Positions 44,641-55,997 of a stretch of 64,000 bases of DNA are shown piece after piece. The position numbers and the translations under genes were made by a program. The stretch's first letter is position 1. Each line of letters opens with the position of its first letter. The stretch is from Jaapia argillacea MUCL 33604 (lineage: Eukaryota > Basidiomycota > Agaricomycetes > Jaapiales > Jaapiaceae), in NCBI GenBank assembly GCA_000697665.1, contig KL197720.1, forward strand, positions 673,558 through 737,557. Direction: 5' to 3'. Below the pieces are notes generated by a model that saw only the letters and a program-made list of their open reading frames with translations, did no database searches and had not been told where the DNA came from.

Positions 44641-47600
44641 ATGGCTGATACCGACGTTGTTCGCGAGCCCGAGCTTAACCAAGAGCTCCTGGGTCAAGAG
44701 GAGACGAATGGTCACTTGAATGGTCACGGCGAGGTGGTGGATGTAGTTGCTGATGTGTCGCTCGAAGATGGTGATGTGGCATCAATCTTGCGGTTGAAGG
44801 CTTTGAACAATGGCGCCGCCGTCGAATTGAGTGGAGTCAAAGGAGAGAAGGTCGAGGAAGTCCTTGCGGATGCTCCAAGTGATTTCCAGGTCAACGGTCA
44901 TGTTGGCAATGTCGACGCCTCCGCCCCTATTGTGCGTCCCGCCTTCCCAATTTCTTTTCATCATCGATTGACCTGGCTGCTGCGCATTCGATACAGATCA
45001 ATGTCACCGCCGATAAACTCGACTCGGAACTTGCTGAGTTTGACTCGGTCGTCGTACCGATGAAGAATGGTACCGAGTTGGAAGACGTGTCACATGATAC
45101 CCCCATCGAGGTTCCTCAGGCGAAAGACGCGTCTATTGCTGTGGAATCCGTTCCGGAGGTCGTCGAAGAGCCTATTGCTTCTATTATTGAGGAAACAATG
45201 GTCCCTGATGAGGTTAACGGCGTAGAGGCGGCTGACACGCCCATTGTGGACTCCACAACGAAGGTGAGTTTATTGGGCCAACTCTAGTATGATCTCAACT
45301 GATTCTTATCTGGCATAGCTTGATACTTTCGACGAGCCCACTCTCCCGGTTTCTGTGGAGGAGACTGAGCCGACTGCAGTTGCAGAACCTCTCATGGCTA
45401 CACATACCCCAACTGAAACTAACGCCTCACCTGACGCGTCAACATCTCTGGGACAGGAGCCAACTGTCGAGCCAATGGTAGTAGCCGAGGGAAACGAAGC
45501 GGAGCCCTTCGGAACCGAATCTCTCGTCGTAGTTGATACTCCCTTAGCCGAAGCGCCCACAATTAGCGAAGCAGCAGTGACTGAAATCGATCCCTCTCCG
45601 GAGACGACCACCGAGGATGTTTCCCTCATCGAGACTCCTCCAATCTCTGAAGAGGCTATAACCATCATCCAGGAGGCTCCTTCCAAGGTAGACGAAGAGG
45701 TCGCACTCGCCGAACCCACCGCACCGATTGAGGAAGTGGCGGCGGTTGAAGATTCTTCGCAGGGTCCTGTAGCTGACGAGTTGTCAGCTGCTGAACCTCT
45801 CCCCACCATCGAAGGAGGTTCAGCCGTTGCAGAAGTCGTCGAGAAAGTCAAAGTAGCGGATGAAGTTTCTGCTGCCATCCAGGATGTTGTCCCAGCAGCG
45901 GAGGAAGTTGCATCAACCCAGGAAGTATCAGCTGTTGAACCAGATGCTGTGCGAGAGCAGCAACTAGGTGAGGATGTCCCTATCGCCACCGAGGCCACCA
46001 CTGTCCACGAAGTACCTGTCGTCGAAGCCGCCCCGGTAGCCGAAGAATCGGTAGTGGAGGAGCTTCCACCCGTTGAGCCTTCGGCAGTTCAACAGGTGCC
46101 AGAAGTTGAGGGGGTCTTGGTCGCCGGAGAGGCCACAGTTGACGATGAAGCTAACTTAGTCGAGGAAATCGCAGTTGAGGAAGTTCCAACCCTCGACGAG
46201 GCACCACCCACCCTGGAATCGTCCAGTTCGGAGGCACCCCTTGTCATCCCAGAGGTCTTAGCCATCGCTGCGGAGGAGCCACAGTCTGTCGAGCCTGCGA
46301 CTGTTGAGGAGGTGCCAGCACTCGATGAACCCCCAGTTGTGGAGGACATCATTGATGTAGCCCCACCCGTCGACCCAACTCTTGCTATTTCAGAGGCCGC
46401 CCTCGCCCCTATGGAGCTCGAACGTGTCGAAACAGACTCCGTGGCCGCAGTTGCAGATTCCCCAGTGGTTGTAGAGAACCCACCCACTGGGGAGGTAGCT
46501 TTTCTGGAAGAGGATATAGCCCCTGAGGAGACTCCAGCTGTCGAGCAAGACGCAGTTGTTGAAGCTCCCGCTATCGAAGAAGTCATTGCAATTGTTGAGG
46601 AAACTGAACCGGTGAAGGAAGCTCCCACAGAGGATGCCGTCCCAGTTGTAGAGGAAACCACTATCCCCGCTATCGAGGCCGTCGTTCCTCCCTCCGAAGA
46701 GGCCCCTGTGACTGCCATCACTGTTCCTGAGGAAGTCACTCCGGTTGGCGAAGTCCCCTCAGTCGCAGTGCCTTCTGCGCTTGAAGATACTCCTCTCCCT
46801 GACGGAGAAGGTGTCGAGCATGTCAGTTCATTTGAGGAAGTGCCCGCTGTTGTGGACACATCAGCTCTGGTGGAAGTGTCAGCCGTACCAGTCGCTGAGG
46901 AGGAACCAGCCGCCGAAGACATTCTTTCTCTCGAAGCAGTCCCCGTCACCGCTGCCGCTGTCGATGGTTCTGAGGCGCTTGCCGATGTTCCCGCTGTTGA
47001 AGACGTATCGGGCGGTGACGAAATCGTTAACGCTTCTGTTGCTGAGGAAACTCCCCGTGTTGACGAAGCTACGTTGGATTTGGTATCGTCCTCCGATATT
47101 GAGGTGTCTCCTGTTGTAGTGGAAGAGGTGGTTGGCTCGCCGTCTGCTCCAGTGGTCAACGCTCCAGAGACTCTCCTTGACGCAGCACTACTAGCGGATC
47201 CAGAAATAATATCCACCGGAGAAGCCCCAACCGCTGGGGAGTCGCTCCCAGTTCCCCAGCCTCCTCCGTCTAACCCGGAACCCATCCCCGCTGCAGCCCT
47301 GACGACTGTCAAAGAAGTAAATCCAGCTGCCGAAACAGAAACACTCCCGCCAGTCGATCCATCTGCACAGTCTGCTCATCTCCCCAGCGTACCCAGCGTT
47401 GAAGAAGAAATAATCGGGGCAACTGCCGCATTGGTGCCGGCTGTTCTGGCACTTTCCCAGCCCGGGACGGAAGAACAGCCTTTGGAACAGATCGAATTGG
47501 GAGGAACGCTTCATGTGGATACTCTTAGCTTGGCTGTCCACATATCTCAGACCGAGGTTCCCGCGATGCCATCAGACCCACCTCCGGAACCTCAATCAGA

Positions 47601-49949
47601 AGTCCCAACCATACAGTTGGATATCCCAGAGGATGAATTGGACCTTCAGCCCGTCGAATCCGCGACCACCGGAGACTCAACTCTTGAGATTGAAAGACCC
47701 AGGTCCCCTTGGACACCGTCGTACAGTGTCATAATCCAGGGTGGTTCAACTTCTGACGGGGTCGAGGAAGAAATTGCTGAATTGGAACAGTTACCACCGG
47801 CTGTCACTGACATCACGAGCGATCTACCAGTGGTAGAAATCCCCGAGCCCGCCATTGTCGAGGCATCCACCGCTGAAATGCCCACCGTCGAGGTCGCTGT
47901 TAGTTCGGAGCCAATTTCGCCACCCGTGGATGAATTGGTAAGCCATCCCACGCTTTCGAAGCCAACCTAATTAACGACCCCCGATCAGCCTCCCCTCCAG
48001 ACGTCAGCGTTGATTCCTGCAGATGAAAGTCAAGAGGATAGACCGAAGTCCCCGTGGACTCCATCGTATTCTGTGACCACAATCGGCCATGGACTAAGTG
48101 ACGTGGAGGAAGATACGAAAGACAGAGAAGATGATGATCCTGATGCCATCCCTCATCCCGTCACTGAGGAGGTTCCCGAAACCGCTCACACTCGTGAGAC
48201 TTACGACGCTGGTGTAAGTGAGCTTCATGACGAAGCATCGCCCACAGAAGAACCAGAGGAGGACCACGCAGTGGGAGGCGTGGCGATCGTGGAAGAGATG
48301 CATATCGAAAGCTTCTCCCTCGGGAACCCTGTTTCGGAAGAACCCACTACAGTCCAGTTGGCCGTATCCACCCCCATACACGACGTCTCGTTATTACAAG
48401 CAGACGCTGAGACAGTCCAGGCAGAGACGTCGATTGAATCCATGTCGCAGCTATCCGTTGAGATTAATACGGAGATTGACGGTCCTGAGGTCCGCAGCAT
48501 TCTCTCCCGATCCCATTTGTTACTGATATGATTCCTCCTCCAGGACGCGGTGGAGTGGCAGCCGGTCGCCGATGCAGACTCTTCATCGACTTCTGAAGCT
48601 CTGACTCCAGACAGACCGAGGTCTCCTTGGATTCCATCCTACTCTGTAACGCGAAGTCCTCAAGTTCAATCCCTGGACATCGAGGAGGAATCCGTGGATG
48701 TGAGTCGTCTTTGACCTTCATGCATTTCTACCCGCTGAACTCCCTCATTCAGGAAACCCATATGCCCGAATCTAAGCATGTTGAAGAAACCTTGCCTGTA
48801 CCAGATCCAGCAACGCCAGAACGACCCAAGTCGCCTTGGACTCCTTCTTACTCCGTCACAATGCAAGGACCTGGGCAGGTAGCAGAGGAGGAGACAGAAC
48901 CAGCCACAGGCGAGAGATTGCCGGAGCCCGTCTCGTCTTCGGAGCAGGAGGCTTCATTCTCTGAGCTCAGTACGATTCCATCGATTACGACGCAAATGGT
49001 GTCATCAGACCGACCCGAAGACGAACTTGAAGAAGTTAGTGACGTTCCCGAAGTCCCTGGGTCACCTCGATCATCGCTTGGCATGTCCACTCCCAGTTTT
49101 GATTCTCGTTCTGAGGTTTCGGAAGCAAGTCATGAACCGGTCCCCGCAGTGTCTCCTAGGTTGGATCCCAGCGCCGCTATCAGTGAAGCACCACCTACTC
49201 AAGACGTTGATGAAGCCGATACCAGTGCTTCGACTCCCTCGACTGCGCTTCCAGACATCCCTGCCCTATCGCTACGAGGACAGGAGGAGGAACTCACTGC
49301 CGAAAGCCTGGGCACCATCCCGGATCTGGCCTCGATAGCTGATTCCAGTGTTCGCCCAGCCTCGCCGCCTACCATTCCTGACATCAGCGTTGCCGCTGAA
49401 AGTGCCCCGTCTCTCCTTGCACCTGAAGCTACCAAAGATGGGCCGGTGGAGTTATCTCTTGACGATGCTAATTCGACTCTCGCAACTACCGCGGCCGCAT
49501 TGGGAATGGGCCCACAAACTTTCCCAAGGGCAGAGAAGAAGTTAGTCTCTATTTGAATAATTTGACCCACCCCCGGCTAACGGAGTGTTCTTTGTAGGCC
49601 TTCATTGTTGCACCTTGCACCAATCGACGAAGATGGAGGGGTTGACCTCTCTGCATCGAATATCTTGGAATCCACCTCACCCAGTACAGCTCGTGCACGT
49701 CAAGAATCCACGACCTCCTCACGATTCTTCCCTGGAGGATGGTTCTCATCGTCACCGAAGCTTCCTCACGAGGGCCGCACTTCCTTTGACGTCGCCGCTG
49801 GGGAGTTTTCCCCTGTCCCCCCTCTCACCCAACCGACAACCGGACAAGTAGAGGACACTGCCGAATTTATCGACGATCACGCTGAACATTCCAATGGCGA
49901 CGACGAGAAACACAAAGGGAAGAAAGGGAAGTGGTGTGTTATCATGTGA
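44641..49949 (+). CDS. Giant acidic disordered protein with SPW-PSYSV modules and a CVIM prenylation tail
   Basis: 1657 residues from seven exons: 44641-44931, 44997-45263, 45319-47937, 47989-48489, 48544-48699, 48753-49540 and 49598-49949. I know no named family. Residues 1 to about 1050 are an almost pure Glu/Val/Ala/Pro/Thr sequence of irregular VEEVPxVEE-like units. From there, four copies of (E/D)RP(R/K)SPW(T/I)PSYSV occur at 47692-47730, 48038-48076, 48610-48648 and 48819-48857. The C-terminal exon holds a better ordered segment (ILESTSPSTARARQESTTS, FFPGGWFSSSPKL) and ends KHKGKKGKWCVIM. CVIM after a Lys-rich stretch is a classic CaaX box, the same four residues as KRAS4B, so the protein is probably farnesylated and held at a membrane by lipid plus charge. 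The first five introns are all phase 0; only the last is phase 2. Confidence 0.85.
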
Positions 49950-50252
49950 AGCGCCCACCCATCCACATTCATTTCATATTTTTGACGACCTCTAACGATG
50001 ATCACGACTCGCTTTCACCTTCGCCTTCTGAGTAACCATTATGCTCTATTTTCTTTCTACTTATGTTAGATGTTCGATTCCCATAATGGTGGCATACCCG
50101 TCCATACCTTGGAAGTTTCTGGTTCATTTTCATAGAGATGACTGCTGTTCTCGAGTAATTAGAATACACTACAACCATTCCCCTCTCTAAATCATTTGAA
50201 ATCTCTCCTTATGTTGCGCGGTACAGAGTGAGGATGCCTGGTTGAATGCGAT
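49950..50252. other. Convergent 3' spacer, CaaX protein gene / Wss1
   Basis: 303 bp between two converging genes. Nothing else seen. Confidence 0.5.
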
Positions 50253-52380
50253 CTAGGTACCTGACCACGAAGACTCCCCTCGAACAGTGCTACAGGCAGA
50301 ACATGCGAGGTGATGCGGTTGATTACTCCTGTATTAAGGAAACAATGGATCAACCGCAGGATCAGTGCCAATAGCTTGACTCACAAGGTGCATACGAGAC
50401 AACTCCAGGGCGCTGAGTCGTCGTGGGATCTATGATCTTGATCGCTCATTGCAACTTCAACCAACAGCTTCGAAGTGGATTTCAAGGGTTCAGAGCCTAA
50501 CTTGTACCCTCCACCTGTTAATGCCAGACCGATGGATTCCTTCTTGCGCAATTGAACCTCATCTTCTACGACGCTACCAAGTTTCAGATCATTGCCCTTG
50601 GCCTTGCCTTTCCCTTTGTCGTTAGATTTTGAAAACTGGGAGGAACCGACGCCGGTTATTTTCTGTTGTTTGAGTTTCGGGTGATTATCGCGATCAGCTA
50701 CAGCGCCATAGTTAGCTCTATTGGATAAGTAAACCAGTGGGCAAAATTGTCACCTATGGTGCCAGACTTTGATTTACCTTTGCTGGCCGAGGGTCTTGCC
50801 TTTGAAGTCGAGGCTGACGCGAAAGTGCTTCGAGTTTGGGGAACTTCGCATGAAGGTATATCTTCGACATCAGAGTCAGACGAGATATCAATGATGTCCA
50901 AAGGATCTTTTTCTTCCTGCTCCGTCGCTGACTTGTGCGGTTTGTGAGACGAAAATGAATCCGCAGGTGGCAGTATGAAGTCGTCAGTAAATCGGACAGC
51001 TGTTGCCTTGAGATCGTCAAACTCTGTCTTGTCCCCAGCTTCGAGCATTGTCCGGCGACGGTCTTGGTCTGTTTCGTGAGATTCTTCGAAAACTTCGTCG
51101 TCGTCCTCTGTTTGTGACTCGTCCTCCAGCTTCAAGGTAGTCGATGTAACTGCTTGTGGTACGCGGGAAAATGAATTAATGAACCCTTACAGACATGCGG
51201 ATAAGACCTACCGTGACCCTGTAGTGCCTTCAGCCGCTTCTCAGCGGCCATGGCTCTTTCCTCTCTCGCTCGTTTGCTTCACCCATTGTTAGACTAGGAG
51301 ACAATGCCCTCACAGAACTAAAGACGGACCTGCCAGCCTTCTTTCTGAACCCCGTTCCCGCTTTCTTCGACTCTTCACCCTGGGCATCATGGTTCAGGGC
51401 AGCCCCATCGCCCTTGAAAACATTCTGAGCAGTCACTCGACTACCAGCTTTGCGTTTCTTGACGGTTTGAGCTCCTGTATGATTGGATGGGCCGGCTTTC
51501 GGTTGGGTGTGCCTTCTTCGTCGGAGGGATGTGGGTCGAGTGCGGGATTGTGCCCCACCACACTGTCGAGGGGTGAACAAGTTTATACGCTTGACAAATA
51601 TGACATGTGCATACCATGTACTCGGGAAGGTCACCAGGTTCGATGCCTTGGCCTCCAACTTTCGCTGAATCAGAGAGTCTGTGACCGGAGGACCAGTATC
51701 CTGCGCAAAGTATATGTTGTGAACATCGCAGGATACACGTCCATGTAATATTCACCATCTCCATAGTACCCTTTGTTTTGTAAGCCTCTCACTTCGTTGT
51801 TTAGTCGTCGCCAGAGTGCTTGAAAAGCTGGGCCGTGGTTCATATGCTGAGAGAAATGGTATGGAAGCTGGATAGGTGAGAAAAGGTTAAGACTTACCTT
51901 GATGTGGGCAAGCTAAAGCGATGATGGGACTGAAAACAGGGATCCCAATGGGAGCTGGCGGTTGACGCACCTCATGGCACAGGGTGCTCAGCAGCCAGGA
52001 TGCGGGGGAAAATACCCCATTGGCACGACGAAGCACAAGTTCTTGACATTGATACTGTGAGCACAACAATATTATACTTGGGCCATCCCAACTCACCCAC
52101 GACCTCTCCGTTGTTCCAGTTGCGCCCGGCGAAAACAGGATTGTATTCATACTGCCAAAATTAAATTCCGGACAATATCATCAAAACAACCACATACCTC
52201 TTCAAAACTGTTGACGGCGAAACCATGCGCCTTCATGATGGGCCTCACCTGCGCGGCCAAGGCACGCAACAGCTGATGGGCCTCGTCGCTACTCACGAGA
52301 TCAGGATGGGGGAGGGCGCTAATGAAATTGATATGGGGGTTCGGGTTCGCTTCCTTCTCGTTCAACCTATAATGCACCAT
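50253..52380 (-). CDS. wss1: Wss1-type DNA-protein-crosslink metalloprotease (WLM domain + RanBP2 zinc finger)
   Basis: 528 residues from eleven exons: 52198-52380, 52097-52151, 51971-52041, 51898-51912, 51756-51846, 51615-51700, 51330-51562, 51212-51276, 50754-51152, 50385-50697 and 50253-50328. WLM domain: MVHYRLNEKEANPNPHINF, YEYNPVFAGRNWNNGEVVEL, then the active site CHELAHIKHMNHGPAF (HExxH with third ligand His112), RLNNEVRGLQNKGYYGDGYW, and DLPEYMCGGAQSRTRP. A basic linker follows. An acidic region holds LDIIDISSDSD, a good SUMO-interaction motif. At the end sits a RanBP2-type finger, W-x-C-x2-C-x10-C-x2-C (WSCLVCTLSN...CSAC). Wss1 cleaves proteins crosslinked to DNA and works with SUMO and Cdc48. 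The HE|LAHIK junction is an exon boundary, and LAHIK is encoded alone on a 15 nt microexon. Confidence 0.93.
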
Positions 52381-52736
52381 GACCACTGGCCTCGACGACA
52401 GGCAGTTTACTAGATGTTAGCTTGGACAACGAGGACTTGACACTTTAGGGCTGGAAAGTCGGATCGCTATCCCACCAATCCACGACGCGTCCATTTCGGA
52501 TTGCCAACGTGCGCCACTACGCCGCGTTCCTTAGTCCGTCCCGAATTCCAGAGTGATCGAGGCAGGGCTTGGAGGACAACAGAGGATCTTTGGATTGCTT
52601 GCATCAGTCACTTCGGACCTGTAGCTGGCGACCTTCCGGTTGCTTGGGGATCCCACTTAAAAGCCGACAATCCTTTGCCATCAACATTCTCATCAACTGC
52701 CACTCCGATCTGCATTTATTCTAGAAACATTAGACG
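52381..52736. promoter_or_regulatory. Shared divergent promoter, Wss1 / phosphofructokinase
   Basis: 356 bp between start codons on opposite strands. No obvious TATA box or repeat. Confidence 0.45.
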
Positions 52737-55716
52737 ATGGCGAGCACTGGCCCAAGAATGAAGTTGGCGGTGCTAACAAGTGGAGGCGATAGCGCCGGAA
52801 TGAACGCTGTAGTACGAGCCGTTGTGCGAGCGGGTATAAACCAGTGCGTGCGCAAATGTTTTATCCACCTTTGTCGAAATCTCACTAGTGTTAAACCCTA
52901 GAGGTTGTGAAACATGGGTTGTACGAGAGGGTTACGAAGGCTTAGTGAGAGGCAATATCGAGGGATTTCAAACAGGTCCATCGAGACAGCCCCACACCGA
53001 AGTAAAAGTCAAGAACCCAAACCTCCTCGACAATCTAGGATTCGGCGATGGCGAATTGTTGAAAGATGGAACTGGTGATCTGCCGTCTGGTAGAACATTG
53101 AAGGGGCGTTACATTGTCAGGGTAGGCTGGGACGATGTGAGGGGATGGATGGGCGAGGTACGTACTGCCTTCATTGATACTCTCATTCCTCACGCATCTG
53201 AGATTTACAGGGTGGCACCCTTATTGGCACAGCACGATCGAAGACTTTCAGGACAGAAGAGGGAAGATTGGCTGCTGCGTTCAATATGGTGAAAGAGGGT
53301 ATCGACGCACTGGTTGTATGCGGTGGAGATGGCTCCTTAACTGGCGCAGATGTCTTTAGGTCTGAATGGCCCAAGTTGATAGCAACGTTGAAAGACCAAG
53401 GTGATCACCTCCCCTTTCCCATCTATCTTCGTCAATTGAACCCCCTCCAGGAAAAATCAGCGCGGAGCAAGCCGAGGAGCATGGCCACCTCAGGATCGTC
53501 GGTCTTGTCGGTTCAATCGACAATGATATGTCCCTCACAGATCTCACAATTGGGGCACCAACCGCTCTGCACCGTATATGCGAATCTATCGATAACATCA
53601 ACTCCACTGCCAGTTCTCATTCTCGTGCCTTTGTCGTTGAAGTCATGGGTAGGCATTGTGGATGGCTCGCACTCATGGCTGCCGTCAGCTCAGGAGCCGA
53701 TTATCTTTTGATTCCTGAGTCACCACCCGAGGAAGACTCTTGGGAAGATGCAATGTGCGGAAAGATCCATAGGGTGAGTGAACGAGTGTCACATCAGTTT
53801 GGCAACGCTAACCGTCATACTGGATTACCAGCACCGTGATGTGGGCAAGCGCAAGACCATCGTACTCGTCGCTGAGGGCGCATGCGATAAAAACTTGAAA
53901 CCCATCCGATCTGACTACGTCAAGGAAGTCCTAGAACAGCGTCTTGGCCTCGATACCAGAGTGACAACTCTTGGTCACGTCCAGCGAGGAGGCAAACCTT
54001 GCGCTCTCGATCGAATATTGGTGTGTGCATCTGCAACCTGGCTTACCTTCCCCCCTTTTGACGTTGAAACTGTAGCCGACGTTGCAAGGAGTCGAGGCCG
54101 TCAACGCTTTGTTGGAGTCTACTCCAGAGACACCTTCGTATATGATTGGGATGTGCGGAAACAAGGTCAAGCGAGTGCCGTTGATGGAAGCCGTTGCTAC
54201 CGTTCGTTTTCCTTACTTCATTTACGTCTGACAGTCATTTCATGGAAGGTTTTATTGCCTATAGACTCAAGCTGTCGCCCAAGCCCTCAAGGAGAAGGAC
54301 TTTAAGAGAGCGATGTCGCTTCGTGACCCCGAATTCGTGGAGTGTCTGGAAGCGTTCTTCGCTACGTCAGGACTGGACCGAACACCGTACCTATCTCCTC
54401 CCCAGGCAAGCCATCCTTTAATTTTGTATGTCTGGCGCTAACCGTCTTTCTTCGTCTAGAGAATGCGGGTTGCAATTATGCAGTAAGTCATCGCTCACCG
54501 TTATCAAGAATGTCGCTGAAGTATCTTTTAGCACTGGAGCTCCGTCTGGTGGAATGAATGCTGCAACACGGGCGATCGTTCGATACTGCTTCCGCATGGG
54601 TCACACTGCCATCGCAATTCAAAATGGATTCCTTGGGCTGCTTGACGATAGTGTTTACGACTTTGCATGGTTATCCGTCGATAACTGGATGGCAAAAGGC
54701 GGCTCTGAACTCGGTACCAACAGAACCCTCCCAGATATCGATCTCGGTGCCATTGCGGCGAAGTTCCAACAACATTCATTTGACGCCCTCATCATGATTG
54801 GCGGCTTTGAGGCCTTTACGTCGTTGACGATCTTGGAAGAGGGCAGGAAACATTACCCTGCCTTCAGGATCCCGCTCGTCCATCTTCCGGCCACGATTTC
54901 GAATAATGTGCCAGTCACGCAGCATAGTTTAGGCTGCGACACGAGTTTGAACGCGCTTTTGGAGGCATGTGATGCTATCAAGCAGAGTGCGCAGGCAAGT
55001 AGGAATCGAGTGTTTGTGGTTGAGACGCAGGGAGGGAAGTGTGGTTATTTGGCGACTATGGGTGCTCTCGCGGTAAGCCTTGTTCGTTTGGTGAGTTGTT
55101 TTGACGAGATTCTGATTTGGGGGGATGGATAGGCTGGGGCTGTGATTGTGTACACTCCTGAGCGTGGTATCAAACTTGACTCGCTCCGTGATGACGTGAA
55201 GTACTTGAAGAGGCGATATGCCATGGACGTGAAGGGCAGGAACGAAGGCCGCATCGTCATCCGGTATGTCATCTTCTGTAGTTTCTTGTTCCGTCTCTTA
55301 CGATCTACCGCAGAAACGAGATGTCGTCTCACGTCTATACGACGGAGATGATCACCAAGATGTTCAAAGAGGAGGGTGGCACCCAATTTGATTCCCGATC
55401 GGCTTCACTTGGTCACACCCTTCAAGGTGGTATTCCCTCCCCTATCGATCGTGCCAGAGCTGTTCGTCTCGCTCTCAAGTGTATGGCGTTTGTGGAGGAG
55501 CATCACCAACTCCAGCCGACGAGTCAATCGCCTGTCAAGCAGTCCGTCCCCGAATCCGCTGCGGTCATCACCGTGCAAGGCTCTACTGTCAAGTGGGTGC
55601 CTGCGTATGAGATGATCCACCACGCAGATGTGAAGAATAGGAAGGGCAAGCATGGGTGGTGGGAGGAGAATGTGGAGTTGGTAGAGATGATGGTGGCCCG
55701 ACCTCAGATTGTATAG
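52737..55716 (+). CDS. PFK: ATP-dependent 6-phosphofructokinase (fungal double-length type)
   Basis: 809 residues from eleven exons: 52737-52843, 52902-53157, 53211-53400, 53451-53773, 53832-54020, 54076-54201, 54265-54405, 54460-54482, 54532-55072, 55133-55263 and 55314-55716. It phosphorylates fructose 6-phosphate, the committed step of glycolysis. The N-terminal catalytic half carries [16 protein letters not shown] (ATP loop), [28 protein letters not shown] with the catalytic Asp, [14 protein letters not shown] and [14 protein letters not shown]. The C-terminal regulatory half repeats the fold with degenerate sites: [91 protein letters not shown]. This is the tandem-duplicated eukaryotic form that forms tetramers or octamers. 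The intron after 54405 starts GCAAGC, a GC-AG intron. No defect seen. Confidence 0.95.
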
Positions 55717-55997
55717 GCGTTTTCACTCCATGTGTTTTCATAAACTTTTCAACAAGTACGATACCTTGTAATTTTTGTTGCTCTGTGATGTTAGATAAAT
55801 ATTTATTTTCGCACTGGTTTGGTACATGATCCCAGTCTCCCCGATGCGTTGAAGCGGAGAAGGAAAAGGGGATTGTTGATTCGGGAGTAGCCGATTTGGG
55901 CCACGTTACGGGTCTGACCGTTACACAACGCGCCTGCCGCACCTCTCGCGACTGATCACACACCGCCGAGCTTGGCTCTCCCTCGTCTCCTGCTCCA
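55717..55997. other. Short spacer with the promoter of the Bqt4-like gene
   Basis: 281 bp between two + strand genes; no feature recognised. Confidence 0.4.

Noticed and set aside
45306-47312. Long Ser/Thr/Ala-rich ORFs on the - strand (231 and 407 codons) opposite the giant acidic protein
   Set aside because: They are mirror images of a Glu/Val/Pro/Ala-rich coding strand, whose codons give stop-free Ser/Thr-rich antisense frames. No splice signals or start context.
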